A stretch of 27,907 nt of DNA from 2-02-FULL-45-10 sp046590235 (GCA_046590235.1 JBKJTY010000009.1:1-27907); one strand, 5' to 3'; positions 7,616 to 14,463 are shown, counted from the first letter of the stretch. Notes: generated by a model from the letters alone, not told the origin. Numbers and translations: made by a program.

Positions 7616-7641
7616 CGCTACTGCGCGTCCGTTGTGGAGGG
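7601..7641 (+). other. nested hairpin spanning the stop codon
   Basis: CCCTCCACA (7601-7609) pairs with TGTGGAGGG (7633-7641), nine bp. An inner stem GACGC (7614-7618) / GCGTC (7625-7629) sits inside it. The TGA stop (7613-7615) is within the structure. Confidence 0.6.
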
Positions 7642-7647
7642 TATAGA

Positions 7648-7716
7648 AACAAGCCATCCCAACGTCACTAGATTTTCAACACTGAAAGTTTAGTGACGGG
7701 TGGCTTGTTTTATTTT
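7648..7716 (+). terminator. long hairpin terminator, copy 2 of a repeated element
   Basis: Same architecture as 5678-5746: outer stem starting AACAAGCCA, CAAC bulge on the 5' side, long inner stem, TTTTATTTT tract. It differs from copy 1 at five of 69 positions, all transitions. Four lie in the bulge or keep pairing as G-T/A-T changes; one opens the innermost pair. Confidence 0.88.
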
Positions 7717-7722
7717 TGTTAC

Positions 7723-7752
7723 TTTACATCCTTAACAAGCGTATACTATAAA
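7723..7752 (+). promoter_or_regulatory. possible promoter for the 7775 lipoprotein gene
   Basis: TTTACA (7723-7728), 18-bp spacer, TATAAA (7747-7752). A TATACT at 7742-7747 lacks a well-spaced -35. Confidence 0.4.
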
Positions 7753-7774
7753 GTATAACCAAATAATCAAACCT

Positions 7775-8770
7775 ATGAAAAAAACTATATTATCCGCCAT
7801 TTCCCTTCTCATGTTAGTCGGTGCTGGATGCAATCAATTACCGTCAACGCCTTCCGGCGACATGACTTCAACTTTACAGAGCTATCGAAACGGCACGTAC
7901 GGTTTTACGTTTACTTATCCTTCCACTATGGAGTTTGTTACTCCTAGCTATCCACTATTACAGGATAAAATTGTTCAACTCTCTATTCCACAAACTGGTT
8001 ACCCGAAAACTAACTTTGGTGATGCGGCATTCTCTGTAAGTGCTTCATATGCCAAAACTCTATCCGCCTGTCTTGCCGCGAACACCCCTCAAAATAGCGA
8101 TGGATTTAAAAAAGAAGCCGAAATAAATGGGACTACTTTTTACTTCACCAAAGGTGCTGGAGCTGGCGCGGGTAACCGCTATGATTCAACCATCTACAGA
8201 ACGCTTGTGGGCGGCCAAACCTGCCTTGAATTAAATGAAACTATCCATACTACTAACATTGCCAATTATCCATCAGGAACCGTAACCGAAATTGATAAAA
8301 ATGTTGTCCAAGCGCGACTGGATGCGATTCTTAATTCATTTACATTAAACTCCACATCTACTAATGTCGCACCGTCAAAAAAGATTACCGGTGCTGAAGA
8401 AGCAAAATGGCAGATCATTGATACGGGGCCTTTTGCAATTTTTACCCCTCAGGGATGGAAATTTACAAAACTACAGGGTATAGATTCTTTTATCGGTGAA
8501 TTTACAGGTGATGGTATGACCCTAGTATTTGATTTCGGTCACTACTCCAATTCTTTGGCGGAAGACGATGACAAAGACCATACAGTAACCTACGAAACTA
8601 TTAACGGTCACAAGGCAAAAATTGCCATACCAAAAACGGGCAAACTAGGCTTAACCGGGGTGTATATATCTGGAATCAGCAACAATGCTTTGGTCATTTA
8701 TGGAAAGAATTTGTCAAAGCCACAACAAGACGTTGCTCTCGCCATTTTTCGGACGATCACATTTAAGTAG
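7775..8770 (+). CDS. predicted lipoprotein, unknown function
   Basis: A 331-aa protein with a lipoprotein signal peptide (MKKTILSAISLLMLVGAGC, lipidated Cys19). Two similar-looking segments follow: YRNGTYGFTFTYPSTMEF near the start, and a second one beginning around DTGPFAIFTPQGWKFTKL (about 217-234). Each is built like the PsbP-like or DUF1795-like domains common in CPR lipoproteins, in which a YGFTFTYP-like motif opens the domain. Two Cys residues in the first half could form a disulfide. AT-rich codons, no Shine-Dalgarno sequence, single-gene unit. Confidence 0.75.
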   Translation: MKKTILSAISLLMLVGAGCNQLPSTPSGDMTSTLQSYRNGTYGFTFTYPSTMEFVTPSYPLLQDKIVQLSIPQTGYPKTNFGDAAFSVSASYAKTLSACLAANTPQNSDGFKKEAEINGTTFYFTKGAGAGAGNRYDSTIYRTLVGGQTCLELNETIHTTNIANYPSGTVTEIDKNVVQARLDAILNSFTLNSTSTNVAPSKKITGAEEAKWQIIDTGPFAIFTPQGWKFTKLQGIDSFIGEFTGDGMTLVFDFGHYSNSLAEDDDKDHTVTYETINGHKAKIAIPKTGKLGLTGVYISGISNNALVIYGKNLSKPQQDVALAIFRTITFK

Positions 8771-8825
8771 GATAAAGTAACTGGCATAAATTTAGCTAAT
8801 CTTAGCTATTATTTCCCTCAAACCA

Positions 8826-8853
8826 TTGACAAAACTGTAAAAAAGAGCATACT
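8826..8853 (+). promoter_or_regulatory. promoter for the 45-aa zinc-ribbon gene
   Basis: TTGACA (8826-8831), 16-bp spacer, CATACT (8848-8853). Leader of about 25 nt. Confidence 0.6.
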
Positions 8854-8884
8854 TACTCTAGATCAGTCACTAACCCCACATACT

Positions 8885-9022
8885 ATGAAAACCCAAAAAT
8901 GTACGTCTTGCGGGGCAATGAACGAATTGGAATTTTCATTGCGCGCTGGCAACACTGAACAAATCACCATCCGTTGTAAGCACTGCAAGAAATTAATGAA
9001 AATTAATTTGGTAGCAGCGTAA
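8885..9022 (+). CDS. 45-aa zinc-ribbon protein
   Basis: A very short reading frame flanked by its own promoter and terminator. The translation has two CxxC knuckles, CTSC (C6, C9) and CKHC (C31, C34), with basic residues at the end (KKLMKIN). This is the form of a minimal zinc ribbon that might bind RNA, DNA or protein. The well-placed promoter, the hairpin terminator 17 nt after the stop and the intact cysteine pairs argue it is real despite its size. Function unknown. Confidence 0.7.
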   Translation: MKTQKCTSCGAMNELEFSLRAGNTEQITIRCKHCKKLMKINLVAA

Positions 9023-9038
9023 CCAAAAAAAGTCTCAC

Positions 9039-9065
9039 AAAAACCTTCCACTCGGGAGGTTTTTT
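9039..9065 (+). terminator. intrinsic terminator after the zinc-ribbon gene
   Basis: AAAACCTTCC pairs with GGGAGGTTTT (one T-G pair) across a 4-nt loop and continues into T residues. Confidence 0.8.
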
Positions 9066-9109
9066 AGTTGTAAAAAATTGTTTCTACATCTTTAAAACAC
9101 AACCCCCTA

Positions 9110-9138
9110 TTGATTTATTTTGCATATGTGATTATACT
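9110..9138 (+). promoter_or_regulatory. promoter for the HU-type gene
   Basis: TTGATT (9110-9115), 17-bp spacer, TATACT (9133-9138). It overlaps any start upstream of 9188, so those starts are rejected. Confidence 0.75.
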
Positions 9139-9187
9139 AAGCAAATACTTTATCCATAAGTACTATTTATTTCTTAACCATAACCAT

Positions 9188-9469
9188 ATGGCAGGTATGA
9201 CAAAGTCAGCCTTACTGTCCTTGTTGGCAGAAAAGTCAGGTCTCAGTAAAAAAGATGTTGGAGCTTTCTTCGACCTCCTCGCTACAACAGCGTACAAGGA
9301 AGTTAAAAAGAATGGCATGTTCGTTGTGCCAGGTTTTGGTAAGATGGTAAAAGTTCACCGCGCAGCACGCATGGGCCGCAACCCAGCTACTGGTGAAGCT
9401 ATCAAAATCAAAGCAAAAACAGTTGCTAAATTCCGCCTTGCAAAAGCTGCAAAAGAAGCAGTTTTGTAA
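9188..9469 (+). CDS. HU/IHF-family DNA-binding protein
   Basis: A 93-aa histone-like nucleoid protein that bends and compacts DNA as a dimer. The helical N-terminal half (MTKSALLSLLAEKSGLSKKD) is followed by the beta arm with the family signature around GFGKMVKVHRAARMGRNPAT and the basic C-terminal helix (KFRLAKAAKEAVL). The usual GRNPxTG motif at the arm tip is intact. Start at 9188 (MAGMTK); an alternative ATG is at 9197. The length is normal for HU. No Shine-Dalgarno sequence is visible. A strong terminator follows, so it is a single-gene unit. Confidence 0.93.
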   Translation: MAGMTKSALLSLLAEKSGLSKKDVGAFFDLLATTAYKEVKKNGMFVVPGFGKMVKVHRAARMGRNPATGEAIKIKAKTVAKFRLAKAAKEAVL

Positions 9470-9486
9470 GATCCATTGCAATCAAC

Positions 9487-9516
9487 AAAAACTCCGCCTT
9501 AATGGCGGAGTTTTTT
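9487..9516. terminator. intrinsic terminator after HU
   Basis: AAAAACTCCGCC (9487-9498), TTAAT loop and extension, GGCGGAGTTTTTT (9504-9516). It could also end the minus-strand transcript from 9622-10257. Confidence 0.9.
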
Positions 9517-9558
9517 ATTCCCTACAATTAAACCACACAGCAAATGATTTTATCGTAA

Positions 9559-9612
9559 GGGCTGAGTCTTCGCGCTCAGCCGGGGCGTTTGTCCACTTAT
9601 GGTCGGACAAAG
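9559..9612 (-). other. tandem hairpins in the 3' tail of the 9622-10257 gene
   Basis: On the transcript: TTTGTCC/GGACAAA, then GGCTGAG/CTCAGCC with an 8-nt loop. Neither is followed directly by a T tract, so they are tail structures rather than terminators. The terminator is probably 9487-9516. Confidence 0.5.
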
Positions 9613-9621
9613 TAACCATTA

Positions 9622-10257
9622 CTACTTATCGCTGAAGCGAGTGATCTGCACAATTGAGTCGTGCTGGCCACTCAGAATTGCGTTGTCTGCCCGGCTCCAG
9701 AAATAGTCAGTTTGCAGACGAGCTGCTATGGTGAGTTCGTCCGCCTCGTTTCCACGACAATTGTCGCAGAAAATTCCGAGCTGTTGAACTCCTACGGCAG
9801 GAACCGGTAGCCGTCCCTCCCATTCTGCATGCACAATATACTGCTCTCCGGTCGCGGAGAACGGGTCAACTATAAACCCTTTCATGTGCATACCTTTTCC
9901 CAAATCAGTTAGTACAAAGAGCGGTACAATTCTACTGGCGCGTTTGATGATAAACTCAAAGCGCAGCCTTACCAGCGACAACGAGCATTGATCGCTCTCG
10001 CTCGCCGCCTCTGCATTCCATTCCAAGATAATTGGCTTGGCATGAGTTATTGTCCGGTCTTCAGCCAGTAGTGTCTGAGTGAAGTTAATCTTACAGAAAC
10101 TGCACGCTTCGTGAAAGCATGCCTCCTCAGGCTTGCAGTCACTGTTTTGCATACATTCCGCTTGATCTGTCATAGTACCCCCGTCATTGCCTGGCGGGAA
10201 TCCCCCCTGCCCACACCCGAGTATGACTGCCAAACAGCCCGTAGTAAGCCAACGCAT
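9622..10257 (-). CDS. cysteine-rich predicted lipoprotein
   Basis: A 211-aa protein with a short signal peptide and lipobox ILGC (Cys15). Next comes a Gly-rich spacer and a Cys-rich segment (about residues 35-55, ECMQNSDCKPEEACFHEACS). Its spacing recalls the SDC...C repeats in surface lipoproteins of Myxococcota and other delta-proteobacterial groups. The remaining ~150 residues look beta-rich, with a further CDNC pair. A GGGGGAG ribosome-binding site precedes the ATG. Codon use is GC-rich. Function unknown; the likely site is the cell surface. Confidence 0.72.
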   Translation of the reverse strand: MRWLTTGCLAVILGCGQGGFPPGNDGGTMTDQAECMQNSDCKPEEACFHEACSFCKINFTQTLLAEDRTITHAKPIILEWNAEAASESDQCSLSLVRLRFEFIIKRASRIVPLFVLTDLGKGMHMKGFIVDPFSATGEQYIVHAEWEGRLPVPAVGVQQLGIFCDNCRGNEADELTIAARLQTDYFWSRADNAILSGQHDSIVQITRFSDK

Positions 10258-10278
10258 TGATTACTCCCCCTAATAGAT

Positions 10279-10309
10279 AGTATACGCTTTTTTAAGGTAA
10301 TTCTGTCAA
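10279..10309 (-). promoter_or_regulatory. promoter for the Cys-rich lipoprotein
   Basis: On the minus strand: TTGACA (10309-10304) and TATACT (10284-10279). Both hexamers are near-perfect, but the spacer is 19 bp. Confidence 0.6.
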
Positions 10310-10317
10310 CCACCATC

Positions 10318-10346
10318 TTGACAAAATACCTTTTTTACCTCATAAT
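10318..10346 (+). promoter_or_regulatory. promoter for the alpha-CTD-like gene
   Basis: TTGACA (10318-10323), 17-bp spacer, CATAAT (10341-10346). It diverges from the promoter at 10279-10309. Confidence 0.75.
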
Positions 10347-10393
10347 CGCTGGGCTCTATCCCTATTTTCTGCCAAATGGCGAAAGGAAAACAG

Positions 10394-10909
10394 ATGAGTA
10401 ATAAGAGAGAAATAAGCGATAAGGACCTTTTTAAGCGGGTACGCGTCCGCAAAACCGATCACACCCACCACATGGGGTCCTCATTCGATGATGAGGCGGA
10501 AGGCATCTTGCGAGGGCGTTGCTTCACCACAAGGCAGATCGAGCAAATCCGGTCGGGAAAGAAGGTTGAACAAACCCCCGAACAGCTCGCTGAACGTAAG
10601 TTCCGCGAAAAGCTCTACCGCGGTCTTGATGTGGTTGTAGGAGAGCTCGAGCTGTCAGATCGAGTTCGGCAGATGCTGCTCCAGCCCACTGCCATACACC
10701 GGAGGATCAATGTCCTTCCGATGTACTTCGTTGGCCAGATTGTTCAGAAAAATAAGCAGTACTTTCTGGACAATTACAAAGGTCTTGGCCGCAAGGCAGC
10801 CAAAGAGATCGAAGTGGCAATTGCCAAGCATGGCGCGACGCTTGGCATGAACATCCGTGAATGGGATCCGCCGTTCCGCGCTGGTGAAGTGCGGCGTAAG
10901 CGTCCCTAG
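10394..10909 (+). CDS. stand-alone RNA polymerase alpha-CTD-like protein
   Basis: A 171-aa protein. Residues about 83-152 resemble the C-terminal domain of RNA polymerase alpha: GELELSDRVRQMLL, then VGQIVQKNKQYFLDNYKGLG and RKAAKEIEVAIAKHGATLGM. This is the same order as the ELxLSxR helix, VGELVQ helix and FGxKSLxEIKxxLxxxGLxLGM of RpoA, with a few extra residues (QPTAIHRRINVLPM) between the first two helices. The N-terminal ~80 residues are basic and charged and unrecognised; no alpha-NTD is present. It could bind promoter UP-element-like DNA or compete with or bridge to the polymerase (inference). The start at 10394 has AAAGGA seven nt upstream; the ATG at 10376 has none. GC-rich codons. 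Confidence 0.8.
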   Translation: MSNKREISDKDLFKRVRVRKTDHTHHMGSSFDDEAEGILRGRCFTTRQIEQIRSGKKVEQTPEQLAERKFREKLYRGLDVVVGELELSDRVRQMLLQPTAIHRRINVLPMYFVGQIVQKNKQYFLDNYKGLGRKAAKEIEVAIAKHGATLGMNIREWDPPFRAGEVRRKRP

Positions 10910-10937
10910 AGACTGACACTGTTGTCGTAATACAAAT

Positions 10938-10946
10938 AAGGAGGTG
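10938..10946 (+). other. orphan Shine-Dalgarno-like sequence in a 3' tail
   Basis: AAGGAGGTG is a perfect match to the usual anti-Shine-Dalgarno sequence. No start codon lies at a usable distance, and only a 12-codon frame could follow. Confidence 0.4.
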
Positions 10947-10950
10947 TGCG

Positions 10951-11010
10951 GCGAGCTCACAAAAAAACGCTCGCATATCTAAAGCAACTCATTCATGGGT
11001 TGTTTTTTTG
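10951..11010 (+). other. possible H-type pseudoknot including the terminator
   Basis: Stem 1: GCGAGC (10951-10956) / GCTCGC (10969-10974). The loop segment CAAAAAAAC (10960-10968) is an exact complement of GTTTTTTTG (11002-11010), which contains the T tract of the terminator CAACTC/GGGTTG (10985-11003). Pseudoknot and terminator would compete. Confidence 0.45.
10985..11009 (+). terminator. intrinsic terminator after the alpha-CTD-like gene
   Basis: CAACTC pairs with GGGTTG (one T-G pair) across a 6-nt loop, then TTTTTTT. Confidence 0.75.
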
Positions 11011-11013
11011 TAA

Positions 11014-11044
11014 TAAAAAATTCCCTTCACATGGTGAAGGGAAT
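11014..11044 (-). terminator. intrinsic terminator after the hemerythrin gene
   Basis: On the minus strand ATTCCCTTCAC pairs with GTGAAGGGAAT across a 3-nt turn and runs into TTTTTT. Confidence 0.88.
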
Positions 11045-11066
11045 AGTAGGGGTACAGCGTCGAAGC

Positions 11067-11537
11067 TTACGCTGGCATAGGACCGAGCTCACCTGGCATA
11101 CTGCTTTGGTCTTTGGCGGCCTTGATCTCATCACCTAGTACTTTAAGCGCATCTTTGCCTAGTGCCTTTTCCGCTGCTGGCATCATTACCGTTTCTTCTT
11201 CTTTTACATGTTCTTCAATTTCATCTTGAAGAATACTTAACTTGGCTAACCATTTATCCGTCGTAATATCTTCGAGGGCTAGATCTGCCATTAGATCCCG
11301 TACTCGTTCATGATCTTCATACGAAGTATCAATCTCAGTTTCATTTTGTGTAGCCAAGAGTACTGCTGGATAAAAAATAGTTTCTTCGGCATGTGCATGC
11401 CGCTCAATTTCAGCCATCAGCTTATCGTAAAGCTCTGGACGATCATCGACATCTGCTTCCATTAGCTTTTTAAATAACCCACGTACCTCTTCGTGGTCTT
11501 TTTTAAGAATATCAATAGCATTTTTAAATAATGGCAT
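11067..11537 (-). CDS. hemerythrin (HHE) domain protein
   Basis: A 156-aa helical protein of the hemerythrin HHE cation-binding family, which binds a di-iron centre and serves in oxygen, nitric oxide or oxidative-stress sensing. The metal-binding pattern is visible: HEEVR in helix 1, HAHAEETIFYP in helix 2, DHERVRDLM in helix 3 and EEHVKEEETVMMP in helix 4. The C-terminus is a short flexible tail. I chose the ATG at 11537 (MPLFKNAID), where similarity begins; an in-frame ATG at 11576 would add 13 residues. Neither has a Shine-Dalgarno sequence and no convincing promoter was found. With MsrB nearby it adds to an oxidative-stress theme. Confidence 0.9.
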   Translation of the reverse strand: MPLFKNAIDILKKDHEEVRGLFKKLMEADVDDRPELYDKLMAEIERHAHAEETIFYPAVLLATQNETEIDTSYEDHERVRDLMADLALEDITTDKWLAKLSILQDEIEEHVKEEETVMMPAAEKALGKDALKVLGDEIKAAKDQSSMPGELGPMPA

Positions 11538-11612
11538 ATAATAATGATTAGGGTACAACAGATATACCGACGTCATAGGCGAAGAACATCTTACTGACTT
11601 ACGACTTTAGCC

Positions 11613-11641
11613 TTGACAATTGAGGTTTTTTTTGATACACT
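11613..11641 (+). promoter_or_regulatory. promoter for the 11694 lipoprotein gene
   Basis: TTGACA (11613-11618), 17-bp spacer, TACACT (11636-11641). Confidence 0.75.
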
Positions 11642-11693
11642 CTTGGCCTGTCGCCCTTCACAATTCACCACCTTTTAAGGGGGTACCACCGCA

Positions 11694-12452
11694 ATGCGTA
11701 GAACGTCACTTGTCCTCTGTTTCCTGATCCTTGGCTGTACACAGAAACTCAACCCGCCAGCACCGCAGATTGCATCAAACGAGGTGACACGCACCGCTAT
11801 TCCGACTGAGGGATTCGATGAACTCCCTCCCATGCCCGGCGAAGACGACCAGCGCCCGTTTCACGATTTGCGCGGCCAACGACCGCGCTGGAGTGAGAAA
11901 GGCTTTGAAGCTTTCGCAGCGAAGGCCGACCCAGCCGACAAGGAGCTGTCCTACATCATCGTCACACCATTTGGGGACCGTGCGTACGTAACGCTGTACA
12001 ACAAAGACAAGCCAGAAAGGCGAGGTCTTTCTTGTAAGGCGATGTCCGATTGTATGCCGCGAGCTGCCTTCATCGACGGCAACCTGGCATACCTGGTGAT
12101 GAAACGCGAGGTCTACCGATACACGCGACGATGGTTCGAACGTGTTAGTCTCCCCGACACCACACGGTACGAATTCTCAACTCCGACGGTGAAACGAGAT
12201 GCCCTTCTGATCTCAAATAATCGAGGTGAGGTCGTTGGCATTCTAGAGTTCGCCGGTTCCACCTGGCAGATTCGCTACATCAAGCGCGAACCCAAGAAAA
12301 GTAAAAATTGGCGCGTATTGACCACCAAGACTTTTGAGCGACTGGAGCGTGACGAGACGGATACGAACCGTTTCAATCTTTACACCCGGCAATCGAAAGA
12401 ACCGTTCCCGATCATAGTGCAACCAGGACCGCTCGTCGCCGACGGTCGCTAA
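11694..12452 (+). CDS. predicted lipoprotein, unknown function
   Basis: A 252-aa protein with a short signal peptide and lipobox LILGC (Cys15). A Pro/Thr-rich spacer and an acidic segment (PPMPGEDDQRP) follow, then a beta-rich domain with repeated strand-turn units (YVTLYNKDKPERR, IDGNLAYLVMKREVYRYTRRW, ALLISNNRGEVVGILEF). That spacing could be propeller-like, but no family is recognised. AAGGGGG lies about 10 nt before the ATG. Codon use is GC-rich and unlike the DUF2207 gene downstream. A single-gene unit with a structured tail. Confidence 0.75.
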   Translation: MRRTSLVLCFLILGCTQKLNPPAPQIASNEVTRTAIPTEGFDELPPMPGEDDQRPFHDLRGQRPRWSEKGFEAFAAKADPADKELSYIIVTPFGDRAYVTLYNKDKPERRGLSCKAMSDCMPRAAFIDGNLAYLVMKREVYRYTRRWFERVSLPDTTRYEFSTPTVKRDALLISNNRGEVVGILEFAGSTWQIRYIKREPKKSKNWRVLTTKTFERLERDETDTNRFNLYTRQSKEPFPIIVQPGPLVADGR

Positions 12453-12511
12453 CTCTCCTCCCCGAGAGAAAGGTGGTGCCCCGACAAAAACAGGGTTGTG
12501 ACGATCAGACT

Positions 12512-12568
12512 AGATCGCTCGCAACTCCCCTTCTCTATAATTTTTTGTAGCGAAAGGGAGAGCGATCT
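12512..12568 (+). other. bulged hairpin in the 3' tail of the 11694 gene
   Basis: AGATCGCTC (12512-12520) pairs with GAGCGATCT (12560-12568). A GCAAC bulge on the 5' side follows, then TCCC/GGGA and TTC/GAA stems. A smaller hairpin CGATC/GATCG (12502-12517) would compete with the outer arm. Confidence 0.55.
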
Positions 12569-12575
12569 CGTTTCT

Positions 12576-12604
12576 AAAAAACACCATTATTATGGTGTTT
12601 TTTT
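12576..12604. terminator. bidirectional-type intrinsic terminator
   Basis: AAAAAACACCAT (12576-12587) pairs with ATGGTGTTTTTTT (12592-12604) across a short loop. It ends the 11694 unit ahead of the DUF2207 gene. Confidence 0.85.
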
Positions 12605-12642
12605 GTTATATGTTACAATACGCGCACTATTACATACTTTTT

Positions 12643-14400
12643 ATGAAAAAATTATTAGTCATATTATTTGCAGCTGCTATTTTCTTTGCTCCAGGTTTTG
12701 CATCTGCTAAAGAAACAATTGAATCGTTTGATGCCACCATTCTTATCCGCGAAGATGCACTGGTTGATGTTACTGAAGAGATCACCTATGATTTTGGTGA
12801 CGAAAAGAAACATGGTATTTTCCGTATTATTCCAATTTATTATGGTACTTCTTCAGGAACCCTGCACACACCACTTGAGGTAAAAAGTGTTACTGATGAA
12901 AACGGCACCGCCTATAACTATGTGCTTGAAGATTGGGGTTATGATTTACAAATTAGAATTGGCTCAGCAGATGAGTATGTAAGTGGTCGTAAAATATATC
13001 GTATCAGCTATACCATACAAGGTGTCATTAACTACTTCGAAGAACATGATGAATTGTATTGGAATGTTACTGGGAATGGTTGGGAAGTGCCTATTAACAA
13101 AGCGTCGGCTACCGTTCTTATGGAAAAGCCGCTTGCTTCGAGCAGTATTAAAACAGCTTGTTACCAAGGCTATAGTGGCAGCACCGACCCGTGTGACTCT
13201 ATTATTCGACACACTACTGTAAACAAGATAGTTTCAAGTACCATTTTTTCTACCAGTAAACTTGATGACGGGAAGGGGCTTACTATTGTGTACGGTTTTC
13301 CAAAAGATACAGTCAGTGTTTTAAATAAAGTTTTTGAAGTATACGCAGAGTATGAGCCTGGTTTTTTTGGAAAAATCCAATCATACACTAACCAACCCTA
13401 CATTTTTGTTATACCGTTTTTATTCCTGATTGCACGCATTATTATTTGGTGGCGTAATGGTAGAGATCCGAAAGGGCGCGGCGTTGTCGTAGCACAATTT
13501 GATGCTCCAGACGCACTTACACCAGCGCAGGTTGGAACCTTAATTGATAGTAAAGCCAACAACCGCGACTACTCCGCTGAAATTATCCAACTGGCTGTGC
13601 TTGGCTACATCTCCATTACTCGCATTCCAAAAAAAGGTTTTTTATCAAGTGAGGATTTTGAGCTTGCCTTACTCAAGGACACCACGGGTCTTACCGGGTG
13701 GCAGAAGGAAATGATTGAAACATTTTTTAGCGGCAAGAAAAAAATAACGGTTTCTTCACTCGCTGAACGAAGAAACTTGCCGATGCAAATGATGGGAGTT
13801 GGCCAAAGTATTTTTGATTCTTTGGTAGATAAAAAATATTATGATGGTAATCCGCTAAGCAGTCATCTCAGATATTATTTCCGCGGCGCGCTTATTGGTG
13901 TTGCGATTGGACTTCCTGGCAGCATATTAGGCTGGATGTGGATTTTGGTTGGTCTTTTGTGCGGCTTTACATATATGTTCTCAGGCTTTGCGATGGTGAA
14001 ACGCACTGTTAAAGGTGTTGAAGCAAAAGAGCACATTCAAGGTTTACAACTCTACTTATCCGTTGCAGAAAAGGATCGCCTCGACTTTCATAATGCTCCA
14101 GATAAAGATGCAAAAGTGTTTGAGAAGTTACTTCCTTATGCCATCGTACTCGGAGTGGAAAAACAATGGGCGGGCAAATTTGCTTCTATTTATACAACTC
14201 CTCCATCATGGTATCACGATCCGTCGTTAAAAACGTTTAATGCAGTATCGATGGCCTCAAGCCTACACTCCTTCCAGAGCACAACAAATAGCTCGTTCTC
14301 TAGTGCGGGTCGCAGCAACCATGCTTCAAGTGGCGGTAGTGGCTTTAGCAGCGGTTCTTCCGGTGGTGGTTATGGCGGTGGTGGTGGCGGTAGCTGGTAA
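12643..14400 (+). CDS. DUF2207-family predicted membrane protein
   Basis: A 585-aa protein with a signal peptide (cleavage after about ASA, residue 22). The extracytoplasmic beta domain (about 25-235) starts ETIESFDATILIREDALVDV, the usual DUF2207 opening. Then come a membrane helix (about 253-272), a cytoplasmic region and a helical hairpin in the membrane (about 410-450). The C-terminus is an extreme Gly/Ser tail ending GGGGGGSW, typical of this family. Function is unknown, although the family is widespread in CPR bacteria and is often found together with LemA, which is also in this window. The ATG at 12643 opens the signal peptide; an earlier ATG at 12592 lies inside the preceding terminator. 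Confidence 0.9.
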   Translation: MKKLLVILFAAAIFFAPGFASAKETIESFDATILIREDALVDVTEEITYDFGDEKKHGIFRIIPIYYGTSSGTLHTPLEVKSVTDENGTAYNYVLEDWGYDLQIRIGSADEYVSGRKIYRISYTIQGVINYFEEHDELYWNVTGNGWEVPINKASATVLMEKPLASSSIKTACYQGYSGSTDPCDSIIRHTTVNKIVSSTIFSTSKLDDGKGLTIVYGFPKDTVSVLNKVFEVYAEYEPGFFGKIQSYTNQPYIFVIPFLFLIARIIIWWRNGRDPKGRGVVVAQFDAPDALTPAQVGTLIDSKANNRDYSAEIIQLAVLGYISITRIPKKGFLSSEDFELALLKDTTGLTGWQKEMIETFFSGKKKITVSSLAERRNLPMQMMGVGQSIFDSLVDKKYYDGNPLSSHLRYYFRGALIGVAIGLPGSILGWMWILVGLLCGFTYMFSGFAMVKRTVKGVEAKEHIQGLQLYLSVAEKDRLDFHNAPDKDAKVFEKLLPYAIVLGVEKQWAGKFASIYTTPPSWYHDPSLKTFNAVSMASSLHSFQSTTNSSFSSAGRSNHASSGGSGFSSGSSGGGYGGGGGGSW

Positions 14401-14410
14401 TCATATTCTT

Positions 14411-14443
14411 AAAAGACTTACCCATCTGATGGATAAGTCTTTT
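14411..14443 (+). terminator. intrinsic terminator after the DUF2207 gene
   Basis: AAAAGACTTA (14411-14420) pairs with TAAGTCTTTT (14434-14443), with an inner CCAT/ATGG pairing. Confidence 0.85.
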
Positions 14444-14463
14444 ATAATCCATGTCAACAGATA

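Noticed and set aside
5678..7716. Reading the scattered genes plus hairpins as integron cassettes with attC sites
   Set aside because: The hairpins start AAC and end GTT, but the GTT runs into TTTTATTTT rather than an RRRY core. The units have their own promoters, occur on both strands, and are separated by core genes. No integrase is visible.
10376..10393. Upstream ATG for the alpha-CTD-like gene
   Set aside because: It has no ribosome-binding site, while the ATG at 10394 has AAAGGA at good spacing; the 10376 codons overlap that site.
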